Source of the DNA: Blasia pusilla
Lineage: Eukaryota > Marchantiophyta > Marchantiopsida > Blasiales
DNA length: 64,000 bases
NCBI GenBank assembly: GCA_050084515.1
Contig: CM114271.1
Coordinates: 2,914,001 to 2,978,000 of the forward strand
Direction of reading: 5' to 3'
Both the position numbers and the translations under genes were made by a program. This document shows, piece after piece, positions 25,173 to 36,178 of this stretch. A model generated the notes under the pieces. The model ran no database searches. It was not told the origin of the DNA and saw only the letters and a program-made list of their open reading frames with translations. Each line of letters opens with the position of its first letter. Position 1 is the first letter of the stretch.

Positions 25173-26595
25173 ATGGATCCAGTCTTTTTATCGTTCACAT
25201 TCGGCGGGACGAATCAAGACGCGACGATTTCAGGTGTGAGTAACAAACAGCTTTCGATCAGGATTCCAGGAAATAGTTCATTGGCCTATAGGTTTTAGAA
25301 TTCGATGATCTGTCGCTAACAACCATGTGTCTGCACTGAACTTGGGTTTAATATATAGGAGATGATTCTTTGACAAAGACTCCGTGCAACCGCGTGGACC
25401 GCCAAAATCATGAATTGGCTGGCCCGGATGAAACGGCACTCTCGGCCCCTACTGTAAATGGAGTTGCATCACCGGCAATAACGACCGAGATCGAGGGATT
25501 TGCGGGCCCGGTTAAATTCGAGGTTCGTACGTGTAGAGCGTAATTGATGTCGAATGTTTAGTTAGCTCAAAGGTACGTACATATTCGTCGTGTCACAAGT
25601 TCGGATAGATTCTATGGTTTTAGGATTTAGATAACCGGGATGAGAATGATAGCGCTCACGATATTGAATCACGAAGTCGGCCAGCATCTCATATCATCTG
25701 ATACGAACTTGACACTGTCCGTCTCCAGCAGCCCCCGACAATTCGGTGTCTACCTACCGATCTGGATTTGGAACACAAGCTACAGGATCCCGTTGTTTTT
25801 CCACAGACTCGGACGCACGAGTCATTCTACAACTTGCTCGGGCCGCAGTACAAGCCTTTCCGCGGAGAGGAGGATTTCGTGTTCAAGATTCTCCAACAAT
25901 CCACGCCAATCGAAGTGTTAGCACCAACTTCGTCTAGCCATTCTTCTCCTCATCGGGGAGGCTCCTCATCCGATGATAAACGGAAGCGGGTGGAAGAAGA
26001 GGGGCCCGGATCTCTTCCTCCTCCTCCTCCTCCCGCGAAAAAAACCGTTTGCGAAAACAAGTGTAAGCAGCTCGGGGAGGTTTTGATGCACTATCCAGTC
26101 GAGCTTCACTGCGACTCGCTTAAGCTTCCAAAACTATATAGGGAAAGTAGATTTTTTCATAGCTCCGAACGAGCGAGAAATTTTGAGTTAAGATTCAATG
26201 CGTTGAAAGATCGATTGTGGCCGAAGTCTGATATGACGAGGTCACTTAATTCGCAATCCATTATCGTATCGGCAGAAGAGATGATTGCAACTCTCCGCCA
26301 TTGGCATGCTACCCTAGACTTGGATAACAAATCCAGCACCACAATCGCCATGCACATATACCGGAGGCGAGCTCGCACACTGGAGAGCGATGCTGCGTGG
26401 TACAGAGTGCGCGGCACGCATATGACTTTATTGCTAGCGGTCTCGTTGTGGGTGGCGGTCAAATTGGTTGACAATATTCGAAAAATTCCTAGAGCTTCGG
26501 TGATGGCCAAGACCGCCGGTGTCTCGGCGGGTGCACTGATCGCCAACGAAGTGCCGCTTCTCGATGCACTTCGGTGGAATTTGATGCAGTATTAA
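25173..26595 (+). CDS. Cyclin-like protein, probable P/Pho80 type
   Basis: The best model has three exons: 25173-25233, 25359-25522 and 25732-26595. Phases close and give 362 residues. The ATG at 25173 sits in a good context (aaacATGG). Residues about 140-185 are low complexity (Ser/Gly-rich, KRKRVEEE, a run of six Pro). The C-terminal third resembles the PHO80-like cyclin fold of plant P-type cyclins. It has HMTLLLAVSLWVAVKLVDNI where the family has the 'LL.ASV..A.KF.DD' helix, then MAKTAGVSAGALIANEVPLL and DALRWNLM where the family has 'YAK.GG.S...LN.LE..FL..L.F.L'. By analogy it would bind a CDK; the partner is unknown. The N-terminal part is not recognised. An alternative acceptor at 25624 would include an in-frame TGA at 25699. 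Confidence 0.6.
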
Positions 26596-27814
26596 TCAGT
26601 CCAAGAACATTAGCGTGAAAAGTTGCAATCCAATGCAACTCCCCCGGTGTCTCTCGAGTACATACAGAGAAACTACTGTCTGCAGATGATATGGTGGATT
26701 TATGTGTGATTCAGGAACTGTATCCAACTGCATCAAATAGAGTAAGAACACAACTGGAGAAGTTTTTCTGCTCGGATTCATATGTATGAAGAGAGCGCAC
26801 AAGCTTGATTATGCATAGATCTGAGAGAAGATTAGAAATGAATCCATTCCCATCGGCTAATAGCTTTAGCTCACCCATGGGTTACCGGGCTCACGACAGC
26901 ACCGTCGTATCCACAGACGCACTTGTAGAAAACTTCTAGTGAACAGGTGAATCAATGTTGACAATCCCATTGAACACCCCTAGATAGGTGTTATGAATCC
27001 AAATGTAGAATCTGTGGTAGCTACAGAGGAGCAGTGTTCCACATACAGCAATTTATGACACAACCGCATTACTCCATTAGGTGTCATGGAAACGTGGAGA
27101 TTTTTTATATAAGGATCACAAATCAATTTTCATTACATTGCAGGATACTTCTACGAACAGTTGGTCAGAATTCCATCAAAATGATAATTACACTGATTTC
27201 CAGGTACGTCGTGAAAGTATTAACTTCGTAGAGTTCAGATCTTTAAACTTGTCCACAATAAGTCAGTCGCACACTTGGTAAACTGCTTTATGTACAATTG
27301 CAACTCCCCCGGTGTCTCTCGACAAGATTTGACGATCTACAAGCACGATTTATGTAGATTGCACTACAAGCACAATGCGCATGCTGCCTACGATGCAATC
27401 CTTGATTAATCACTTGTGACACACAATCTATTGTTTAGGCAGCCGGAGATGAACGAGGGCCGGTTGCACTGTCAGCGCCCAAAGGTGTTGAGGCAGAGAG
27501 TCGCATATGCGCACCTGCATATTATCAACGACAAATTCTTATCATAAATTTTGTTTTGAGTGTTTCGAATTGTAGCTTTGAAAACGCCAAGACTGACTGA
27601 TCTATGCTTCGTTCCACTGGGAAAATATAATTTACCAGTCTCACAGTGGACTTCTAGACTTCGAAAGCACGAAAATGCCAAATACCTTTCTGTAACCATT
27701 CCCTCAATGCCGTATATGCTAATAAAAAATCTTCTCAATTTCGCGGATTTTTCAACAAGATTATTGTCATCAAGAGTGAATGAACGGAGCTTATTCTTAA
27801 TCTGTCGAAACGCA
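26596..27814. other. Spacer between two convergent genes, with a 24-bp repeat pair
   Basis: This is the shared 3' side of the cyclin-like (plus) and LTI65-like (minus) genes. The 24-bp sequence starting tgcaactcccccggtg occurs identically at 26634-26657 and 27299-27322. The minus frame reaching into 27472-27903 overlaps the end of the LTI65-like gene in another frame and is not coding. Confidence 0.5.
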
Positions 27815-30800
27815 TTAAGTACCTGTGGGTGATGAAGTGGGCGTATATTCCTCTCCGTCGTTGACAGGTTTCTTCGCTCCTCCGAAAAATGACGAAACCG
27901 CATCAGTAACTCGACTGACTACTGTCGGAGAGCTTTGCGGATTTGAAGTGGTGATATTTGCTCCAAAATTCGAATCCAATTGTTGGGACACAGGCACGTC
28001 TGACGAAGGCTCGAGCAAACCTGAAGGCGGAGCGTTGGTTGGTACAGAGGTAGTAGTAGTACCAAATCCCAATTTCTGTGTTAAGAGAGTCGGCAGATTT
28101 CCCACAGATTCTGTCACTATCTGTGCAAGATCTTTGTCATGTTCATCGGGGTTAACCCTGGCCACAAAAGCATCTTTAGTTTGATGTACTGAGTCAGCTG
28201 CTTTCTGAGCGACAGGTTTCGGCTCTGATGGAAGAGACTGATCTGGCTCACTTGGCTTGTTGCCAGCCCAGTCGTTCAACCCGGTACTGCCAGTCGTTTG
28301 CGTTACACGTTCGGTGGTGGGTTTCGATTCTCCGAAGATGCTCGAGGAGTCGGGAGAATTTGTGGGAGTAACCGCGGCATAGCCAAGCTTGCTAGCAACA
28401 GTGTCTTTGACACGAACTGCCGTATCCATCAGATTTTCGGTCTGGGATTTCTGGTCCGTCGAAGAAGTCGACCTTGCCGTGTGTGGAGGATTGTCAACGC
28501 GGTCTCCTGCTGCTGTCGATGAGCCCAGCCCTATTGAGCTTGCGATCGAATCTTTCCAACGCATCCCGGATTCTAGCATCTTCTGCGTCGTGGAATTCTG
28601 GTCACTGGTCTCGACCGTAGGTGCTTTTGACGAGTTCAGGGAACGATCATAGTCTATGTCCGTCGTCCCCGATTTACTATCCTCTGCACCGGCCCCGGCG
28701 TTTCTTCCCAAGATAGTATCATAAGCCTTTTGTGCATAGGATTGCCCCTCTGGAACGCCAGCAGTTTCAGCTGCATGGTTTTTCGTACCAACGAAAGCAT
28801 CGTATGCGGTTTGTCCCTGCGGCGTAGTATTGGTGTTAGTCGCAGAGTTTGTCGAATAGTCCACATCTCCAGGAGCCTTCTCAATTGATCCAACGATTGA
28901 ATCTTGAGGTTTATGGGAGTAAGAGTCTCCCGATGGAGTGACAATGCTGTTCTCGGTCTGCCCTGGAGTCTCTGATCCAGGTCCAAGTGAGGGAGCGGCC
29001 TCTGTGATTTTTCCCTTCGTGTAGTTTACATTGTCAGCTACCCATTGAGACCATGTCTTGCCCTGCTCACCGGATTGATTTGCGTCGTAGGTAGAAGAAG
29101 GTTCCGTCCCGCTTGAATGATCTGGGCCCCCAGCGGAACTGTCGTAATCTTTGTACATACCGACCTTCTGTCCAAGACCAGCAGCGGCATCTGTTAAACC
29201 CTCGTATGCCCTCTGATGAACTGGTTTCTGCTCGCTTGAGGCCGAATAATCGAAGCTGGACTGCTGCTCCTTGTTGGAACCTTCACGGAAATCTTCAAGC
29301 TCCGCATCCTTCGGCCCTGTCCAAGAATCAGTAGCCTGCGCAGAACACAAACTCCGTGAGTTTGAATTCCAAGCACGCTTAGTCCGTCCAACCCAGACGA
29401 AACTCATCAAAATCACAGCCTTCCACAATACTATACGCCGTCAGTACCTACATAAACCAAATTCTAATGGAAACGCCATGAGAAACGCGGAATTTATACA
29501 ATTACATACCTCTCGGGTGTCAGGGAGCGGAACTCCGGCATTTTGACCATAAGAAAATCCGCTGCCTGAGTCTTGATTTTTGAGCGGAACTCCGGCATTT
29601 GAACCATAAGAAAATCCTCTGCCTGCGTCTTGATTTTTGAGAGGTCCGCTTTTATTCTCGGATTCATCCAATGAATTGTACTTCTGGTTACTCCCAGTCA
29701 GTGAGTTATGGGGTGTAACAATAGCCCCCTCACGAACAGAATTCCTACTTTCTGACCTTCGGGAATCACTGAACGATCCGTCTGAACTCTCGAAGGGGAT
29801 TTTCGCAGCTCCTTCTTCGAGATTTCCGCTATGGTGAGGTGAGTACGACGAGTCCACTCCAGTTCCAAAAGCTTTAGAGGTCGACAGAAGAGGTGTAATA
29901 CCTGTGAACTGTTCTCCTGCTAGACCACATCCAACGAATCCTCAGATCAAGTTTATGTGGATGGATCACAATCGGATGCTTCCACAATTTACGACTGCCA
30001 CTACGATGAAGATACCTCCTACTCCACCAACTAAAAGAACACTCCGAAAGGGTTCGCATTATGGTTACGAATCCAACGTCTGCACGCCCAAATACGTGGA
30101 GCCTACATTGTTGAGGGTGTACTTACCCCCGACAGCTGGAACATGTTCTCGGCTTTCATCACTCAATTTGGTCACCGAGTCTGTTGACATGGCGGCAGCG
30201 GGATCCCTGTTGAAATAGTTGTACTCGGTAGGTACTGCCTGCTCGACACCTGGTGGTCCGTCGCTCTTGTACTGAGACAAAGGAACAGCAGCCGACGCGG
30301 TTGCGCTGGGCGACTCGGCCGAAGGAGCTTCTCCACCCAATCCCACTTTGGACGACTCTGGGCTGTCGAGCAATCCGAATTTGCGATTCTCATGGGTGAT
30401 ATCCGGCGAATTTCCTTCAAACCCTGCAGACGAACCATAGTGTTAAGAATTACCCTCTGGACTGTGAGATCAAAACGCAAATTACCGATGTGCATCAAAC
30501 ATGAATCACAAGTACAAGTTCGGAGCTGCGAAGGACTCGAGGACTCACCAGAGCTAGCTGAGTCATGACCCTCTGGAAGTGCGTTGCTTAGCGTAGTATA
30601 TGGCGTCTGCAATTCAACATGGGCAATTTATGACTGAAATCCCTGGAAAAGTGCACTTTCAATGATGGGAATGTAAATCGCTAGCTTAACAATCGTAATT
30701 TAGCTCACATGAGTGAAGGCGTTTTGCAAAGGGCATCGGGCAAACCTCTTGTGAATCTTCGTCATCGTCTGATTCGGAAAAACTGCCGCTGTCATCAGCA

Positions 30801-30970
30801 TGCTTTTCTCCAGTTGCAGATTCAGATTGGGATCCGGGTTTCACCTTCCCCTTCAATTTCCTGACCTTGTCCTTCGCCTTGGCCTTGACCTTCCCGAAGA
30901 ATGAGGGCTTCTTCTCGGTGACGTTATCTAAACTAGTATCCATATGTCGATAAGACTCCTCGGTCGTCAT
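27815..30970 (-). CDS. LTI65/CAP160-type low-temperature- and ABA-responsive protein
   Basis: This family (RD29/LTI65/LTI78, CAP160) comprises hydrophilic, largely disordered proteins induced by cold, drought and abscisic acid and thought to protect cells during dehydration. Five exons, 30970-30746, 30606-30549, 30423-30127, 29901-29510 and 29335-27815, join in phase to 830 residues. The start has the family's lysine-rich motif (KKPSFFGKVKAKAKDKVRKL, residues 20-39), then an acidic serine stretch and TPYTTLSNALP (from residue 76). Exon 4 carries a 19-residue tandem repeat around GFSYG-NAGVPL. Exon 5 has loose repeats of AQKAYD and R.KD..AS..G. A PGED-like segment (NPDEHDKDLAQIVTESV) begins near residue 719, and the C-terminus is VTDAVSSFFGG. 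Exon 1 uses a weak GTTTGC donor. The promoter at 32319-32435 contains ABREs, in line with the family's regulation. Confidence 0.85.
29522..29640 (-). repeat. 57-bp in-frame tandem duplication in the LTI65-like gene
   Basis: Two nearly identical 57-bp units encode LKNQD-G-GFSYG-NAGVPL twice. The copies differ by only a few bases, so the duplication is recent. The length keeps the reading frame, as expected for expansion of a disordered protective protein. Confidence 0.85.
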
Positions 30971-32318
30971 TCCTGTAGATCTCTCTCCTACAAGGATCCA
31001 CAAATCATGTACATAATGAGCACCAACACCTCTCAAGTCAAGTCCCGAGATTCTTCTTCGACTACAAACCCTCCAAAACCTTGATTCCAGATGGAATGTG
31101 CTCCCGACTTCTCCCAACGTTGTCGATCTCAGGGGGGGTTAACTACTGATGGCCCTTTGTGACGAAGTGATTGAGCGACTCTCCCATCTTTTCCAAACAA
31201 TTTCGAAGTTTCAGAAACATTTGGGCCAACCTCTCAAAAGACCTTGAGCTCGTCTTCCACACTACTTCAGCCCCATCCTCTCTCCTTCTCTCTATCTCGA
31301 GCTCGTTATCATCGGTGGGGGCTTAGAGGTCGATGATCGCTGGCGATGATAGTCCGTACGTCCCGCCTGAGCATTACGCTGTGTACACTGAAACTTGGAT
31401 CTATTGAGCTCTGAAATTTAGGACTTCCACCTAAACCTATCAAGTCCTTGAGTCATAAATTGTATCGGGGAGATGACTACCAATTGCAAACTGCGCACAC
31501 ACCGAAGGGTTTCATAGACCCGCTTTGTACTTCCAGTGCTAGAAAACCGAATTACAAATAGTAAATGAAAAGCTCTCGTTCGTTCGTACATCATCTAACA
31601 AAGCGAAACTTTTCTGCATATGGAGCTGGAGTAAACAGTTTCAGCCACAACAAGTACAACACTAGCAAACCATCTCCATGCATCGTCGCTCGATCACACG
31701 ACGTGACTCGAAATGTGTCCACTTCCTTCCTTCCCCCCATTCCCCCACTGGCAGCACAATTCTCCAGACACAACCTGGCAACTATGAACCAATCAATCTA
31801 GAAGGCACTAGAGTTTCCCACCTGCTGTTAAGCCGACTGCTTGAAGCGTATGCGTTCCTTCGCTCGGGTCGTAAACTTGGCTCATTCCTTCTCGTCGGAG
31901 GCAGTAGGAAGCAAGCAGTCACTTCGATTGAGGCTTCAGTGTGACCTCACGGGGTATTAAATCTCTTGGGGCCCCATACCGGTGAGAGAATTACGGACAG
32001 ACCCAAAGCCAGCTGGATCTCTAAGCGACAGGAAGAATGTCAAGCTCAAGACACCTGTCAACATTTCGGGGATTCAACCGTCCGTTCTCGTGGGCGTGCA
32101 AGCGGCAGCTTCCGCATTGGCGTGTCCCATGCGATGATGGCAGGTCTGAATGAATGAAGGAAGCTATTTTACAACTAAGACGGCCATACAGACGGATTAT
32201 CGGGAAGCACTATACCGGTGAGCGAGAGCAGTGAAGTTGTGAACACTGGACATCTCGTGGCAGGTGGCTTGTCCATCCACCTGTAACGTTTTCGATGGGT
32301 ACAGCATCATGCAAAGTG
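30971..32318 (-). other. Presumed 5' untranslated region with intron of the LTI65-like gene
   Basis: The TATA box proposed at 32319-32326 lies 1.35 kb before the start codon. A good acceptor (CCTTGTAG, minus strand) lies 16-23 bases before the ATG, leaving a 16-base exon piece at 30987-30971. I infer a 5' untranslated leader interrupted by an intron of about a kilobase. The donor was not identified. The small open frames inside show no family resemblance. Confidence 0.4.
31832..31837 (+). promoter_or_regulatory. DRE/CRT core GCCGAC
   Basis: A single GCCGAC, the core bound by CBF/DREB factors in cold- and drought-induced promoters, lies about 860 bp before the LTI65-like start codon. If the proposed start of transcription is right, the site is inside the leader intron. 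One hexamer can occur by chance. Confidence 0.25.
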
Positions 32319-32435
32319 CTTATATACACGTGTTAGATTCCAGCGACGGTGTTATGCACTGTCAGCATCCTCTTCGTATGTCGCACCAGGCCACACTTCC
32401 GGATCGATGACACGTGTTCGAGAACTAGGCACGTG
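32319..32435 (-). promoter_or_regulatory. Core promoter of the LTI65-like gene: TATA box and three ABRE/G-boxes
   Basis: On the minus strand the sequence CACGTG (32332-32327) is followed at once by TATATAAG (32326-32319), a strong TATA box facing the LTI65-like gene. Two more CACGTG cores lie just upstream at 32411-32416 and 32430-32435, in the ABRE-like contexts ACACGTGT and GACACGTGCC (minus strand). ABREs are the sites through which bZIP (ABF/AREB) factors mediate abscisic acid responses and are typical of LTI65/RD29B promoters. Transcription would begin near 32290. Confidence 0.65.
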
Positions 32436-33726
32436 TCAACCCAGAAGGGTCAGTAAGAATACGGGTCGTTGGGACGCCCACATTCCTTTTCCAAGCCGCG
32501 ATCCGTAGGACCGGAATCCATGGGACGAGTTGCCCCTCGTGTGTGCCAGCTCATGCCGAATTGCCAATCGTTGAGGATCTAAGGGTCAAAATTGAAGGAT
32601 CCTAACTGAACCCAGTGTGCGGCCCCATTAAGAAATTCGTGTAGGAAGAGATTGTGAGTTTAGGTGAATTGGAACACTTGTGGATAGGCCATGAAAGAGG
32701 AAAGAAACCCGTAAATTGCTGTAATCGTAGAGGATCTAATGGTCAGAATTGAAGGAATCGAAACGCAATGCCCAGTTAGCGACCGTGAATTGAAAATTTG
32801 CTCCATGAGCTATTAGCTCCACGTCTTTGACTCGTTCATACGCAGTGCACTTGAAGACGGACTCCTACGATCTAATGAAGGAATGAACCAGTTTTGAGTT
32901 TGGAGAAGACGGAGAGTATCACGGCGTGCACCAATAACGGGGAGAAGAGAGATAAAAGGGGAAGTAACATTGCACGGAGAACAGAGCTGACATTTCTGTT
33001 TATTCTAACGTCGGTGTAGAGGGCACTACAACAGGTCTGGGAATTAATTAACATGGAGTGAGTTAAAATGTTTTTATCAAGGTCACATCTCGCGATTAAA
33101 AAGTCACTTGCCAAGTAGCTTTCATTATGCAGCCTATGCACTCCGGATGGACTCCCCCAAAATGCCACCAAAAGTATATGTGGCAAGAGGAAAGAGACAA
33201 GCTATTATTACGGCCTAGTAGTAGGGGTTGTAACAATGATCCGCTATTTAGGCACACAGGTGGACATTTACCGCTTAAAGAATACTTAATTTAAGTATTG
33301 TGTTTCCATCGTGAATAGCTTGGTCCACTATTCACATTGGTCTACTATGCAAATAAGTGAGTTATGCCAAGTAAAAAATTAACAATGAAAAACCGAGGCA
33401 AGACCAACCATGAAATATGTATGGAATGCATGAAATGGGAAAGTCGAGGCTCGTTGGGAGTTGGAAGAGTCCATATGGGTAGAACTAGTCATAAGGCTTG
33501 TCACCACGAGTGCCATGGGAGTGGGGGGCTAATATCCATGTTTGGGTTCAGGGCCATAAGGCCGATAACCATCAGCTCTCAACCTTAGAACCTAGCTAGG
33601 AGGTTGTATGAGCTCCAAATGGGGAGCCCCAAGAGATCCCCATAAAAACTTACAATTCCTCGTCTCTCTATGAGATGATAAATTGATAGAATCTCTTGGG
33701 TAAGTTGGATTTTCCCCTATAAGTTC

Positions 33727-33784
<58 letters not shown>

Positions 33785-33929
33785 GGTAAGCTCCCTCATT
33801 GCCAAGTTGTACGGGCTACTGCTGGAAAGGAAAATCAGCAACCGGGCTGAAGAAAAGAAGGTGTGAGCCAGAGGACAAGCAGGTTTTCGACACTCACATA
33901 GCACCCTCGATCTCCTTCTCACACTCTGA
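32436..33929. other. Intergenic sequence between the LTI65-like promoter and the LINE
   Basis: No gene recognised. The stretch 33190-33720 has a moderately AT-rich, LTR-like look but no ends were found. A long CT microsatellite lies at its right side. Confidence 0.45.
33727..33782. repeat. (CT)n microsatellite, about 27 units
   Basis: An almost perfect run of CT dinucleotides. It is expected to be length-variable between individuals. Confidence 0.95.
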
Positions 33930-35640
33930 GTCCTGATTGAAGAAACTTCCAAGTTGAGAATTGATCACAAGTCGGGTAAATTGTTCTGCTGTTTTGTAGA
34001 CTTCAAGAAGGCATCTCACACAGTCCCAAGGGCACTTCTTTGGAAATGACTTGAAGAGTTGGATGTCCCACCACAACAACTTACAAAAATCAAGGTCTTA
34101 TATGCTCAAGCGTTAGCACCAATTGCCACTAAGAGGGGCAAATCTGAAACTTTATCCTCCAACACCGGAGTCAAACAAGGATGCCCCCTCTCACCTATAT
34201 TGCTTGGCCTCTACATTGACGAACTTGAAGAGGTGCTCTCTGGAGTGAATGGAGCTCCACCAGAGCTAGCACACTGCCTCATCCCCCTGTTGTTGTATGT
34301 AGATGATATAGTTCTCATGTCTAGAACAGCACATGGGCTCCAACTTTACCTGAATGCACTATCAAGCTTGTGCAACAGGTAAAGTTGCACAAGCTTGCTG
34401 AAAATGAAGATAAACATCTTTGGATCACAGCTCCCTACAGCATAGCGGTCACACACTTTCACCTTCAGCCAAGGACTGAGAAGGAAGACTATTGAGATTT
34501 TGGGTGAGTACATATACCTGGGGGTGCAACTCAAACCCAACAACCAATGGGAGTCGCAACAAGATCAATGCAAGCTTGAGGGGTCTACACCTGCTGCAAT
34601 CCAATTGCAGAAGAATGGAACTCTGGCATATTCCATAGAAAATCCATCTCTTCAAAGCTCTGGTGATCCCAGCCACACTCTATGCATTTGAGGTATGAGG
34701 CCCCATCCCCAAGGCTTGGCCCCAAGGCCTTTAGGTCCCCCAGAAAATCTCCTTGAGTGAGAGCCCGGGCATTAGGAAAACCACTCCCCACGACATTCTA
34801 CTAGCTAAGTTTGGGGAGGTCCCAAAGGAGATCCATGCGGTTAAGAATCTGATCACATTTCTCCAACACCTTGAGGATATCTGCGAGGACAATCCCAATC
34901 GTCTATCTACCAGGGCCTATGTGGTTTCAAAAATTAGTGCCACCCTTGGAGCTAAAAATGGTACTATGACTGCAAGGAGTGGCTCATGAAATGGGGAGTC
35001 TCCATCGACAACCTGCCTACAGCCACCCACTAGGACCTTGCTGAACAATTACACAGCAATTACATTTCCATCAACCAGGGAAACCAGCGTCTCTAGGAAA
35101 GCAGAGGGAATACATCTCACAAAAATGGTGAAAGAATGAGGGGCTACCACACCCTTATGAACACTTGCAGATCCATGCAGCAAGCCTCTCACATCTCTGC
35201 CCCCATTCCCACTAAGTTATGTCATACATTAGCGAGATTAAGATGTGGCCCTATTGACCTTGAGATTGAGAAAGGAAAATTCTCACTAAATGAAAGGGAG
35301 GACAAATTATGTAGATTTTGCAACGTGGGGCTTATTGATGATGAACATCATTACCTCTTCGACTGCACCTTTCATAATCACATTAGGCTTGACTTCCCGG
35401 ATCTCTTTGATCACCCGGATCCCAAGGTCCCCTCATTCATGGCTAGGCAGAATCAGATTTAGATTGCTAAATTCTTGCAAAGTTGTGTGAAGACTAGGGA
35501 CACTCACCTGGCTTAAAGGACCTCTTAGGCCCTTGCTGGTGCTTGATTTCTCTCCAAAATTTTTGTCTCAAAACTAAGTCCATGGACCTGTGGGATCCCC
35601 GTGGACAATAAATATATTCATTCATTCATTCATTCATTCT
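33930..35640 (+). mobile_element. 5'-truncated LINE (non-LTR retrotransposon)
   Basis: The sequence encodes part of a LINE reverse transcriptase: GKLFCCFVDFKKASHTVPRALLW (about 33976-34045), then at 34059-34382 VKQGCPLSPILLGLYIDELE and the catalytic YVDD at 34296-34307. A C-terminal zinc-binding RT domain is recognisable at 35136-35462 (LARLRCGPIDLEIEKGKF, C.FC near 35315, then DDEHHYLFDC). The start of ORF2, the endonuclease and ORF1 are missing. Frameshifts and stops separate the pieces, for example after 34380 and near 34980. It ends in an ATTC-repeat tail. It is inactive. Confidence 0.85.
34363..34397. repeat. Perfect 14-bp hairpin inside the LINE RT gene
   Basis: The arms caagcttgtgcaac (34363-34376) and gttgcacaagcttg (34384-34397) are exact reverse complements around a 7-base loop. 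The reading frame of the RT stops inside the loop. This may be a template-switch product. Confidence 0.85.
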
Positions 35641-35652
35641 CTCTCTCTCTCC
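35616..35652 (+). repeat. (ATTC)n tail of the LINE followed by a CT run
   Basis: Six ATTC units end the LINE, followed by a short CT run. Tandem-repeat tails in place of poly(A) are known for several LINE clades. Confidence 0.8.
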
Positions 35653-36049
35653 TTTTCATTGGGAATTTCAAGCCAACTAGAGCTTCTATTTTATATGTTT
35701 CAAGTTATAAGCTCATATACTATTTTAGGAATACATTGAGTCACTTGAGCGGGTGGGAAAGGAGAGTGCCCCCGCCTTAAGGGTCTCATGCCTTTATTTC
35801 CTCACCTTATCCTCACAACTCGCAAGTAGGTATGCCCCTTTCTTGTCTAAGGCTAGTTTGAAGGCGTGTGTATGTCTCACATAGCATTAGTCTTGATACT
35901 GGTTTTTCCTTCGTTCCTAGTCTCTTGACTAGCTCATATATGTTTCAATTTTGGTGGGTCAGGCCAAGATCTTTCAATTCTTCCTTAGACATACAATCAT
36001 GACTAGCTTCCTGCATGCCCTTTAGCATGAGCATCATAGATTTAGCTAT
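35653..36049. other. Spacer, nothing recognised
   Basis: Non-coding sequence with no recognised motif. It probably includes degraded retrotransposon DNA. Confidence 0.4.
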
Positions 36050-36178
36050 TTGCTTAGCCCACACCGGGTGCCCGCTACAGGTTTGGCGGGCTGCAGGGGT
36101 AGGCTCGGATGCAGGCTACGGGTACCCGAGTGGCATGTCCGTCCCATGGATGGACTTTTCTGTTTCCATGTAACCTTG
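36050..36178 (+). repeat. GC-rich inverted-end repeat family, right-end fragment
   Basis: The fragment contains 'ggcgggctgcaggg', 'gggtacccgagtggcatgtcc', then 'ggatggacttttctgtttccatgtaac', matching the right ends of the copies at 38791-39251 and 39304-39657. The left part is missing. Confidence 0.6.

Noticed and set aside
27825-29334. Plus-strand open frames across LTI65-like exon 5
   Set aside because: They are antisense shadows of a strongly supported coding exon with biased composition.
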